Shown here: one piece after another, positions 54,475 through 64,000 of the stretch | How the letters are laid out: each line of letters starts with the position of its first letter | Position numbering within the stretch: the stretch's first letter is position 1 | Assembly: GCA_033297075.1 (NCBI GenBank) | Contig: MU858188.1 | Location: forward strand, 37,328-101,327 | Source: Rhypophila decipiens | Taxonomy: Eukaryota > Ascomycota > Sordariomycetes > Sordariales > Naviculisporaceae | Reading direction: 5' to 3' | DNA length: 64,000 nucleotides | The notes under the pieces: model-generated | Database searches by the model: none | What the model was told of the DNA's origin: nothing | What the model saw: only the letters and a program-made list of their open reading frames with translations | Translations under genes and position numbers: made by a program

Positions 54475-57016
54475 TTAAAGCATCAAAGCCAAGACACCAG
54501 CAACAATCATGGCACCAAGGCCGCTGACGACTGTCTGAGCACCCAGAGACACCTCGACATAGGGAGCCAGTGTGGGATGGACGCCCGAAGTCTCGTTGCC
54601 TGCTCCGTGGCCGGGGTAGACACCGCTGCCTGAAGAAGGAGCAGGATAGCTGCCACCGGCGGGCGAGGAAGCAGTGACGGTGGCAAAGGTGGGAGTGGGC
54701 CCGGCACCGTACTCGGGTCCAGAGCCGGGCTTGGAATCGGTGACTGGCTTGTAGTCGGAGCCAGGCTGGTTGTCAGATCCCGGCTTGTAGTCGGAGACAG
54801 GCTTGTCAGATCCCGGCTTATAGTCAGAGCCGGGGCTGCCAGTGGGGGCAGCGTAGTTTGGTGTGTTTCCGGATCCACTAGTGTAGGCCGGGACGGGATA
54901 GTTGCCCTTGATACCAGTGGAGGTCGGGCAGACAGTGGGGACCAGGACAGGCTCGGTCTCGGTGACGGGGTAGACGCTGATGGTGGCGGTGGTAGTGCCT
55001 TCGGTGATGACATAGGTTGCCGAAGTCTGCTTGCAAGCTGAGGTAGTGATGGTGGTAGTGGAGGTGGTAACATGGCCGTTCTCGGTGTAGGTCTTGGTCG
55101 AGCAGATGGTGGTGGTCTCGTACTCTACTGGCGGTGTCGTAACCGGGTAAGGAGAGCCGGTGGCCGAAGGCACAACAGAGCTGGTCATCGAAGCCGCAAC
55201 AGAGCTGGTAATCGAAGGCTCAACGGAGCTGGCAACGCTGGATACGGGTGGCTCGGACTCTTCAGGTGGGCACTCATCGACGCTGCTTGATGGGACAACG
55301 GAGGAAGAAGGGACAACGCTGGATACGGGTGGCTCGGACTCCTCAGGTGGGCACTCATCGACGATGCTTGATGGGGCAACGGAGGAGACGGGGATCGAGG
55401 AGGAAGGTACTACACTGGAGGAGATGACGACAGAGCTCGAGGCAGCCGCGGAAGACGGGACGACAGACGACGAAGGGATAACAGACGACGAAGAGACGAC
55501 AGACGACGACGGGACGACCGATGATGAAGAGACGACAGACGAGGATGGAACAACAGACGACGATGGGACAGCCGACGAAGATGGGACCACCGACGAAGAT
55601 GGCACCACGGATGACGGGGGCACAACAGACGAAGAAGGAATGACGGAAGAGCTTGCAGGGGCCGAAGAGACGGGCGCCGAAGAAGAAACAACGGAAGAAG
55701 ACGGAGCCGGGGCCGGGGGAAGGGCACAGCCGCCCTCGGTGGTGACCGAGGAGATACCATCGGCACCGGTAGGGATGGCCACGACCTCAGATCCGCAGTC
55801 GTCGGACTGGGCAATGTGGACGACCCTGTTCGCCCCGTCATAAACGACATAGGCGGCGCGGAGGAAAGTTGAACCAAGAGAAGGAATACGGCCGGCAGCT
55901 CCGGCGTCCTTGGCTCCCAAGTTGCAGACACCGTTTGCGTCTTGCCAAATAAAGTCGGAGAAGGGGACGCTGATGACTGTGCGGCCAAAAGTAAAGTCGA
56001 CAGAGCCTTCTGCGAAATCACCACACTCAACAGTATAGGCACCATCGCTGCCAGCGGTAGCCGTGGGGAATGCAGCGAGAAGCTGGCTGAAAATGGACGA
56101 CGGCAGGTAGGAGAAGGCGGAGGCGGTATTCAGGAAGACGGCCTGACCACGCTCGGCATCTTCTGGCTTGGTATAGACGTCGACGACATCACCGCTGGGC
56201 TGAGTGACCGAGATGGCGTCGATGGGCACCCACCATCTGTGCTTGCCGTCAGGGGAAGCGGCGGCGGGGATGACAGCAATCTCGGCGAGAGTGCCCTTGT
56301 ACTTTCCGTTGTCGAGACCACCGTAGATGACAGAGCCTGCATGCGACAAAGATTGTGAATCAGCTGATTATCCGGATTATTGATAGGGGCACCGGGAAGG
56401 CATCTGACTTACCCTTGAGGTCAACACTGAACGTCTTGCTCTGAATCTGACCTTGCGCAACCATGGTATCGATGAGGAGCGGATAGCCTGAATTCCAGTT
56501 ATCCGGGTCCGGGGCCGCGCCAAGGACAGCGAGCGGGACCTTGGTAGTGGAATACGCAGCACCAAAGATTTGCTGCGAGATTCGTGCCGACCCGATGCCA
56601 ATGTAGTCAGCGACAAAAACAACGCTGGCAGAGCCCCCATCATAGTAGTTAATAGTACCCATGGTCCCAGTGTCTACCAAACTTGTGGAGTAGGTAAATC
56701 GGGGCTGACTCTGGCAAAAGGCCCTATCGATGGAATTGCTGCAGGTGGGATTGGCCCAGAGCTGATGTGAGCCAGTGTCGAACAGAACCGGTACATTCTG
56801 TCCAGGGCTGCCGAATGTGACATCGATCGTGTAGGCCTCTCCAGACCTCCGAGAGGTGACTCCCTCGGTCTGTTGCCGCTTCGAAAGGGGCCCCCCATTA
56901 TGGGCAGTCAAGGGAAACGAGACGACACCAGCGGGACCGGCCTGGACGGCGAGAGGTGCGGCAGCGAGGATGGCGACAGCCGGAAGGGCGGCGGCCAGAG
57001 AGAACGGTCTTCCCAT
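54475..57016 (-). CDS. GPI-type aspartic-protease homologue, second catalytic Asp changed
   Basis: Two exons, 56413-57016 and 54475-56336, with a 76-bp intron, give 821 aa. The signal peptide spans about residues 1-26. A propeptide ends near a dibasic KR at 47-48. The first catalytic motif is LFDTGSHQLW with Asp80. The flap INYYDGGS follows. The second motif, normally D-T/S-G-T, reads FLNTASAFSYLP with Asn271. Residues about 405-530 are Ser/Val repeats (SSSVVP type). Later comes a Gly/Ser/Pro-rich stalk. The C-terminus ends in a hydrophobic tail preceded by small residues, fitting GPI attachment. The fold is that of fungal yapsin/OPSB-like wall proteases. With Asn271 and no conserved Gly, normal catalysis is unlikely. 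Confidence 0.88.
55420..55690 (-). repeat. Ser/Val-coding minisatellite
   Basis: Degenerate 18-bp units encode the SSSVVP and SSSVVS series in the stalk of the aspartic-protease homologue. Confidence 0.75.
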
Positions 57017-58112
57017 GGCGAATCGAGGTTATAGGAATACAGCAAAATGAGTGACTGCAGTGAGATAAACGAGTGACGACTACTGCTTCAAAAGAGTGGC
57101 ATGAACAAAAAATTGTTCGACAACTGACCGCTTCAGGGGAACGATGTGGAAGGCAGGTGCGGAAGGGCGGGCAAAGCCACGAGAAACGATTCCCTTCTCT
57201 TGCCATGATATATGTGCTTGTCCAGGCGAGAACCGGGGGCAGAAAACAATTCATCAGAGCGCCTGCTGGGGAATCACAACAAATCAAATTTTGCTCCATC
57301 GACCCCGTCGATATTCCCAATCTGGAATCCGTCGATGTTTATCTTACCCCTGAAATCGGCAGTCCACGTGGTTGGCGCGGTCCCGGAGGTCTAGGTCCGA
57401 CCCGAGCTCAGCAATCAGCAAGCCATGCGAGCTAGCGCTTCCAGGGCTTCAGCTTGTTCTAATCCCGGAAAAGAGCGCCACCTGGGATTAGTATTGGGAA
57501 GAATTGTGGACCGACGGATCACGCTAGTGCTCAATAGTCAATAGTGAGATCTGACAGACGGTCCAGACTCTGCAGCGAACGACATCCTCAACCGCCGGGC
57601 AGCGGGCACAGATCCCAGTTGGGCGAATATTCAAGGTTTCCCTGTCGCTGATTTCGACGCGCACAAAATATTGAGACATTCGTCGTCTACTCTCTCTTTC
57701 AACTGGTTCGGAAAAATGGCGTGTGTAATAACACAACGATGCCTTTTCATGATACAATACGGACACAGGTAGGCTTTTGAAAGAATTGCTATACGCCTTG
57801 GAATTAGCTTTCTAGACCCTATAAGCTTCTCTTTAATGCGTATTCGTGTTCGTTTTAATGCATTTGAGAGATTAATTATATGTGTATGAAGCGATCTTTG
57901 AAGGCGTATGTTAATCATTTTCGACCCAGTTGTCTGTCTACATGCAAATCCTCTTTCGCAAAATCCCAAGGGCCAAGCTGTTCATCGTTACAAAAATGCT
58001 GGGCACAAACGCCGACAGGAGAAATTGAAATTAATTACATGCGCTTCCCCTTTCTGCCCCTTTCTCCCTTGCTTCCGTCTCGTTTTGGAAATCATTGGCC
58101 GGTCTCACATTC
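57017..58112. other. Promoter of the protease homologue and 3' flank of the Rds1-like gene
   Basis: No coding sequence is supported. The stretch at about 57770-57900 is AT-rich. Confidence 0.45.
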
Positions 58113-59243
58113 TCATTTTTCTGCTCCTCCGTGCAGCAGCGCTGTGGCTAGCTTTGCAGGCTGCTCCAAGATAACGGCAGGACCGGCAACAATGTTTTCC
58201 TTTGTTGGAGCGCCCGGGAGGTCGGCAACACAGGCGACAATGACCCCCTTGGTCTCGAAAGCCTCTGGGATTGTGACCCACATCTCTTCCTGTGGCCACT
58301 TTGATGTGTCGATGGGCACGCTCACGTTGAGCACACCATGAAAAAACACAGCGTAGTAGACCGTGTGGTTATTGAAGATTGGCTGGTTGTTGGGATCGGG
58401 AAAGTCGAGACTGATCTTGGATCCCGGCGTGAGACTGGCCGTGTCCTTGCCGGCCGAGAGCCCCGGTAGCCTCTGACGCGGGTGTGGGAACTCGGGGTTT
58501 TCCGGCGGGCAGCTCCCGGGGACGATGAAGGCATTGGTGCTGTCGAGGACCTCGTTTGCGTACGGGAAGATGGTGTCTGAAGGACCACCAAACGGATTCG
58601 CCTTCCAGATGTCCATGAGTGCCCACACCTCGTGGCGCGTCTCGACCTCTGCGATGGCCAACATGGCGCCCCTTCCAGCGGCAATCTCTGGCTGCTGCAC
58701 TAGCCCTGTCAGGAAAGCCATGCTGGATATTTCCAAGACCGTCATCAGCGCTAAATAGCCAATAGGTTCCGTAAAGGGAAACGCATATTTGCAGGAGCCG
58801 GGCTTAACCGAGGTGGGGGATATCTGGTTCTGGAAGATGCGCAGATGGCCGGCTTCGTTGTTCCGGATCTCGAGGAGACGGCGGTGTGTCGTCTCAGGCA
58901 GCCCGGCAGCGACAAAATCCTCGGGGCTAAAACGCTCCACTCCCTGCTGATAAAACTCGAAGATGAGCCACTCGGCAGATAACAGATTCTGCCAAGTCCA
59001 GTCATCGACACCGGGCGGCCCGCATTCTGTAGGGAAGATGGGGCCCGAGATGTTTCCGGGAAATGGCCTGTCTAAGCCCCAGTACGTGTTGTAGATATCC
59101 GACTCGCCGGGGATGGGCCCGTAGGTTGGGTCAGCAAGCTTCTGGGCCTCGGCGTACTCGGGGCTGAACCTGAACGGGTACAACGGCGTCGCTGTAGCTG
59201 CTCTGATTGCCAGGAGCAGAGGCAGGATGGGCTGGGATCTCAT
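58113..59243 (-). CDS. Rds1-like secreted ferritin-fold protein
   Basis: A single exon of 376 aa. The signal peptide spans about residues 1-19 (LPLLLAIRAATAT). The four-helix ferritin-like domain spans about 80-215 and keeps carboxylate/His pairs at the expected spacing: Glu91 and Glu96, Glu130 with His133 (NNEAGH), Glu171, and Glu201 with His204 (VETRHEVW). The second half is a beta-rich C-terminal domain with several N-glycosylation sites. The family is named after fission yeast Rds1, which is induced by stress and adenine or glucose limitation; its chemistry is not established. A di-metal site is inferred from the residues. Confidence 0.86.
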   Translation of the reverse strand: MRSQPILPLLLAIRAATATPLYPFRFSPEYAEAQKLADPTYGPIPGESDIYNTYWGLDRPFPGNISGPIFPTECGPPGVDDWTWQNLLSAEWLIFEFYQQGVERFSPEDFVAAGLPETTHRRLLEIRNNEAGHLRIFQNQISPTSVKPGSCKYAFPFTEPIGYLALMTVLEISSMAFLTGLVQQPEIAAGRGAMLAIAEVETRHEVWALMDIWKANPFGGPSDTIFPYANEVLDSTNAFIVPGSCPPENPEFPHPRQRLPGLSAGKDTASLTPGSKISLDFPDPNNQPIFNNHTVYYAVFFHGVLNVSVPIDTSKWPQEEMWVTIPEAFETKGVIVACVADLPGAPTKENIVAGPAVILEQPAKLATALLHGGAEK

Positions 59244-60312
59244 GGTGAGCGATCAGGGTTTCTAAACTCAAGTACAAAAGGGGACAGCCGCCAAGAACAA
59301 ACAGGAGTGATGAAGAAAAGACTGGAACGAGGAGAACTGGAACTCGATGTCAATTGGCCGTCTTGAATACTTATCCGGCCTTCTAAGTGCTCTCTGTCAA
59401 CGGCGTTGGCAGGACTGTGATGGCGCTGTGAAGACACATGACCGGCTCGGCAAGGTCTTTGAGTCATAGGAAACTTGACCAGTGTCTTCTAAACCGGACC
59501 CGGGAATGCGGAATTGCATACCTCTAATCCTCGACTCGACGAGAAATTGGAAGCCAATGTTCGTCCAAGAGATCCACTATCGTGCCGATTCACATCTTCT
59601 CTGACTTTCGACAAGACGTCGATCCGGTTGCTTGGTGTCAAGGTAGGGTTCAGTGGAGGACTCTCATGAAGGGAGCGAGCGAGTCTGAAGCGGGTTGAGT
59701 TGGCCCAGGGCGACCGCTGGTGGCAGGTGGACAACACTAAGACGGGCCTCCGTGGTCCGGAGCTGCGGACCTGCCGCAGATGATTAGAGTTTACGGATGG
59801 ACTGTTAGAAGTGGGTCGGAGCCATGACCGGCAATTAACTTGCAACTTCTCGATTCGAAACTGGTCAGTTCCCTTACTTCTCTTCCGGGTCTTGCTTTAA
59901 TATGAGGAAGGTAGTGCTTTGCCGTCTCGAGTCTGGACTCTGGAACGGATATGCACTGATAGTAGGTCACAACTGCCAGAGTCGAACCAAGAATTTTGAC
60001 TTCGCTAGATCCCCCGTCGATGCCATAGCAGCTATGCTGCTCCCTTTTATGTCTGTTTCGAGTCAGATTTTCCATGACACGACTCGGCACCGCCATAACG
60101 TCCTATTTACTCGCGCCGGCCGCATTTAGTCCACCAGACTAGAAAGGATTGTAGCTAAAAAGTCGACGTTGGTCCTTGATCCTCAATGAGAATGAAACCC
60201 ATCAACATCGGCAGCCAATGAGTGACACCCCAAGTTGTCCTCGCTTGTTTGACAAGGTTGATCAGCATATTTCCATCTCCCCATTCAGCAAATTGACGAG
60301 AGGACGACCATC
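59244..60312. other. Divergent promoter region
   Basis: The 1.07 kb between the Rds1-like gene and the P450 gene contain no supported coding sequence. A shared control region is possible but no shared motif was recognised. Confidence 0.5.
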
Positions 60313-62029
60313 ATGTACAGTTTATCTCGCATCATAGCCATCTGTTTGGCCTGTCTAATCGCTCGGTATGTTTATGGCCTGCAGGCGGCAAAGGCCAAGA
60401 AACGACACAACGAGGATGAAGCCAAACGGAGAGGCTGCGGTCCTGCTCCTGTTATGCCAAGGAAAGGATTCCTAGGTTTTGGCAGACTTCTCGAGAGCAT
60501 CAAGGCCACCAAGGCCAATCGTGGCCCTCAATATGTTGTCCAGGCCATCGATCGAGAGATGGGGAGCAATGTCCACACCTGCATTGTGCCCATCTCGGAC
60601 TACGAGCTCATCGTCACACGTGATCCCGCCAACGTCCAAGCAATGCTCGCTACCCAGGCTGCCGATTGGGACGTCGGCGAGCATCGAAATGCAAGCTGGA
60701 GGCCGTTATTCGGCGACGGCGTCTTCACCTGCCGTGGCGAGGCCTGGAGGCATTCACGCGCCCTTGTGCGGCCTCAATTTGGCAAAGATCAGATAAATGA
60801 CCTCGACCTGATTGAGCGGCATGTTCAGCAGCTATTCTCCGCCATTGATCGATCGTTTCCCAAATCGGAGAAGGGGTGGACACCCAACTTTGACCTCCAG
60901 CCACTTCTCTACAGAATGACTCTCGATATCACCACCGAGCTCATCTACGGATACTCTGCTCATTCCCAAAACCCAGCTGAACGCAGCGCGCTCCCTAGTA
61001 TCCACGGGCTTGATGAACCCGACCGAGAGACCATTGGCACTCACATGGATGGAGGCAAGGCTTGGGCTGAGATACGCGGGGCGCTGTGGAAGTATCGCTG
61101 GCTTTTGCCAACAAGAAAGTTCAAGGAGCACTGCGCCGCAGTGCACAAGTATGCAGAATGGTTTGTGCAACTGAGGCTGCAGCGCGGCGACAGTTACTTG
61201 GATGGTATACAGTCCGAGACTGGTGCCGTCTCCAGGCCCCGTTATATTCTCCTGGACGAGCTCGCCAAGGTGACGCAAGATCCCGTCGAGCTGCGTAGCC
61301 AGACCCTCAACGTGCTCACTGCCGGAAGAGACACCACTGCTGCGCTTGTAGCCTGGATCTTCTACTTGTTGGCTCGTCATCCGGGAGTGTTTAGCAAGCT
61401 GCGGGAACAGGTCCTGGCGGTATTCGGGCCATACAGGGTCCCAAGCAACATCGAGTACAAAGAACTCCGCGACGAGATTCCCTACATGAGCTCTGTCATC
61501 AACGAAACCCTGCGAGTGGCGCCTGTCATTCCACTAAACGAGCGGGTGTCGCTTCGGGACACCACCCTACCGCGAGGAGGCGGCGTTGATGGCACTGAGC
61601 CGGTGTTTGTCCCAAAAGGGCAGCAGGTGCTCATACCCACATATGCCATGGCCAGACGAAAAGATATTTGGGGAGAGGACGTGTACAGATTCGTGCCCGA
61701 ACGTTGGGAAGGGAAGGGTGGCCGCAAGTTTGGGTTTGAATTTATTCCTTTTGGTGGAGGAGTTCGCCAATGCCTCGGACGTGAGTACAATTCTAGAGCA
61801 GTGGTTATTGCCCATGACACATGTTGGACGGTTGGAGTACTGACTTGACTTATTACTCACAGAACAATTGGCACGCACCGAGGCAGCGTACGTGGTGGCC
61901 AGGATACTCCAAAGGTATGATAAGCTGGAAAATGTCGAGACACCGCCGCATGCCCCAATGCAGTTTCATCATACCATCGAGAACAGGAGTGGGACCGGGG
62001 TGCAAATAAGACTGCATGCTGCGAAGTAG
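60313..62029 (+). CDS. Cytochrome P450, CYP52-like
   Basis: Two exons, 60313-61780 and 61863-62029, with an 82-bp intron, give 544 aa. A single N-terminal membrane anchor (residues 1-22) is followed by a charged linker. The I-helix oxygen motif AGRDTTA is at about 337-343, the K-helix ExxR is ETLR at about 397-400, and the heme loop FGGGVRQCLG has the heme-ligating Cys487 right at the splice site. The N-terminal GFGRLLESIKATKANRGP and FGDGVFTCRGEAWRHSRALVRPQF segments are characteristic of CYP52-clan fatty-acid and alkane hydroxylases. The enzyme sits on the ER membrane. The substrate is inferred only. The gene lies 0.6 kb upstream of a 2-hydroxyacid dehydrogenase on the same strand. Confidence 0.93.
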
Positions 62030-62605
62030 GCTGGATGGAGTTGGTCTAATGGGATTTTTTGACAGGATTGTATAGTATGGTGTAGGACTTCCGGTGCATC
62101 CGATACTGTGTAATATTGTAATACTTGACGGAAAGGCAGCTTGTAATTTAATTGGCTAGAATCTCAACAGATAATGTAAGCCTTTCGGGAACCAAATCAA
62201 AACTGGAGTGATCTCGCCAACGACATCCCTTGAATGTTGCGGCACGGGTGTTATTAGGACGGTCCGGTGTTCGGAACGGGAGGATTTGGCACCGCTTTTG
62301 TCGGCCGATCTGGGTGGACGAATGACGCGATATAGCGCCAAACCGACCCCTCATCAACGTGGAGCGCTCTGGGGTGGCGGGTTATCTCCTTCCCTGTTAT
62401 AGTAATGACAATCCAAAAGACCGAAAGATATCAAGATCAATCTCCACTTTGATCCCATCTCCGCCATCTTGATACAACTTCGTCCGATACAAGAAACTGT
62501 ATACCCTTTGTTAGGCAAGAGCATTCACCCCGCTCCCCAATCGGTACCCGAAGTCACCGACAACTGTCAACCTGGAAAACTGGCAACCATTACCTACTTT
62601 TCAGA
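62030..62605. other. Intergenic promoter region
   Basis: Contains the P450 3' flank and the dehydrogenase promoter. Nothing specific was recognised. Confidence 0.5.
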
Positions 62606-63715
62606 ATGACGCTGATCAAGACAAACAAGACGCTCAAGGGCCACAAGCTCCTTATTGTGACGGCCGTGGGTGCGCCTGCCGCCTACCTGCAGAAGCTAAA
62701 GACCGAATTCCCCGACCTGGAAATTGACACCCACATCCTGAACGGCAGATTCCTGAACAAACCACAGGAAGTTGACCAGGTGCCGCCCGAGAAATGGAAG
62801 GACGTCACCATTCTGGTAACCTTTAACGTCCTGCCCACCCCCGAACAGGCCCCAAAGCTCGAGTATGTCCAGTTGTTCAGCGCCGGCGTCAATCACATCA
62901 TCAAACTCCCCATCTTCACCGACACCGAGATTTCCTTCTGCACAGCCAACGGCGTCCATGGGCCCCAGATAACCGAGTGGATTGTGACGACTTATCTGGC
63001 CTTTGAACACCACATTCCCGACTACTTGGAGCAGCAAAAGCAGCAGAAATGGCACAGGATATCCTACGACGTCGAGGACGCCGTCGCCAAGACGGTCGGG
63101 ATTCTCGGATACGGCAGCATCGGTCGGCAGCTGGCCAGGGTCACAACAGCCCTAGGCATGAAGGTGCACGCCTATACTCTTCACCCTCGCAAAACCCCAG
63201 AGTCGAAGCGTGACTTGTCATGGACCCCGGAAGGACTTGGCGACCCCGAGGGCAAGCTGCCCAGCAAGTGGTACTCGGGCGGCTCCAAGGAAGACCTGCA
63301 CCAGTTCCTCGCCTCTGGCCTCGACCTGTTGGTCATTGCCACCCCGCTCACGGACAATACCCAGCATCTCATTTCGGCCCCCGAATTCCAGGTTCTCGCC
63401 AAGCAGGCCGAAGAGAGGGGAAAGAAGACGTACATTGCCAATATCGCCCGTGGGCCTGTCATCAACACGGATGATCTCATTGATGCTCTGAACCAGGACT
63501 TGATCAGGGGCGCTGCGTTGGATGTGACTGATCCTGAGCCTCTGCCCGATGGACATCCTCTGTGGAGCACCAAGAACGCCATCATCACGCCGCACGTGTC
63601 GGGTGCTTCTACGGCGTACAATGACCGCGTTTTGGCCATTCTCGAATACAATTTAGGTCGCCTGAGTAAGGGCAAGAAGCTGACGAACCTGGTCAACAGG
63701 AAAGAGGGTTACTAG
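62606..63715 (+). CDS. D-isomer-specific 2-hydroxyacid dehydrogenase
   Basis: A single exon of 369 aa. The NAD(P)-binding Rossmann segment is TVGILGYGSIGRQLARV (GxGxxG at about 169-174). The catalytic triad of the family is present: Arg282 in ANIARGPVI, Glu311 in DPEPLP, and His330 in TPHVSG. The substrate domain has FSAGVNHI near 91-98 (SAGxxxI). An insertion at about 195-232 (TPESKRDLSWTPEGLGDPEG) is common in fungal members. The enzyme interconverts a 2-oxoacid and a D-2-hydroxyacid in the cytosol. The exact substrate (glyoxylate, hydroxypyruvate or another) cannot be told from sequence. Confidence 0.93.
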   Translation: MTLIKTNKTLKGHKLLIVTAVGAPAAYLQKLKTEFPDLEIDTHILNGRFLNKPQEVDQVPPEKWKDVTILVTFNVLPTPEQAPKLEYVQLFSAGVNHIIKLPIFTDTEISFCTANGVHGPQITEWIVTTYLAFEHHIPDYLEQQKQQKWHRISYDVEDAVAKTVGILGYGSIGRQLARVTTALGMKVHAYTLHPRKTPESKRDLSWTPEGLGDPEGKLPSKWYSGGSKEDLHQFLASGLDLLVIATPLTDNTQHLISAPEFQVLAKQAEERGKKTYIANIARGPVINTDDLIDALNQDLIRGAALDVTDPEPLPDGHPLWSTKNAIITPHVSGASTAYNDRVLAILEYNLGRLSKGKKLTNLVNRKEGY

Positions 63716-64000
63716 TGGAAATAGCTGGAGGACGGTGTAGCGCGGAGCTGGATATCAGTTGATTAAGCAAGCGATGAAGTTTAAATAAAGCCATATTTCA
63801 TCATCTAAGATCATCCGGTAGTGGGCATTACTTGACCAATGCTCAGGGATATCTCGTTCATTGAAGTCCGAGTCGGATAACAACTAGTACTTTTCCCTCT
63901 ATGGGTTTGTTACAACCTGACACCTGGGTAGGTACAGACTGCAAGGCAGGACGCCTAACGGGGGTTGACAGTTGGAAAGGAGGTTGTACGCGGTAAGTAC
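63716..64000. other. Right end, 3' flank
   Basis: The dehydrogenase 3' flank contains an AATAAA-type signal at about 63784. Nothing else is visible. Confidence 0.5.

Noticed and set aside
55160..55843. 227-codon Thr/Asp/Glu-rich plus-strand frame
   Set aside because: Antisense of the Ser/Val minisatellite in the protease-homologue stalk.
60313..63715. Secondary-metabolite gene cluster
   Set aside because: No polyketide synthase, peptide synthetase, terpene synthase or dedicated transporter is in the window; one P450 and one dehydrogenase are not enough.

Overview
The window is nuclear DNA of a filamentous ascomycete, most likely a Sordariomycete. Support for this: short spliceosomal introns of about 50-100 bp with GTAAGT-like donors and CTAAC-like branch sites, single-gene transcription units on both strands, a Zn2Cys6 regulator, a CYP52-like P450, an Rds1-type secreted ferritin-like protein, and Ser/Thr-rich secreted and GPI-anchored proteins. 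No operons, CRISPR arrays or bacterial features are present. All gene models were spliced by eye, using reading-frame continuity and recognisable family motifs.

The left half (about 3-27 kb) is a conserved housekeeping block. It holds a METTL16-type RNA m6A methyltransferase, a FAM50/XAP5 protein, a small membrane protein, the mRNA 3'-end processing factor Fip1, an FG nucleoporin of the Nup49/Nup58 family, RNA polymerase III subunit Rpc31, an Hsm3/PSMD5-like proteasome chaperone with a GC-AG intron, the Arf exchange factor Sec7, and the pyruvate dehydrogenase E2 subunit. A 616-bp TA-flanked MITE lies between the first two genes. A 4.2-kb gene-free stretch follows the E2 gene.

The middle (about 31-46 kb) is accessory. 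A Zn2Cys6 transcription factor is followed by three unrecognised secreted proteins, each with a TATA-like box close upstream. Then come a small membrane/coiled-coil gene whose frame breaks and an LtrA-family membrane protein. Between those last two is a roughly 900-bp array of a degenerate 22-bp repeat whose main unit carries AATAAA. Two smaller relatives of this array lie at about 10.0 and 14.4 kb and are bounded by inverted ends. This dispersed 22-bp family is the least explained signal in the window.

The right part (about 49-64 kb) holds a SET-MYND protein, a tRNA-Gly(GCC), a large unrecognised acidic protein, a GPI-type aspartic-protease homologue in which the second catalytic Asp is replaced by Asn, an Rds1-like secreted ferritin-fold protein, a CYP52-like P450, and a D-2-hydroxyacid dehydrogenase. 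No complete biosynthetic cluster or clearly novel multi-gene system could be shown.
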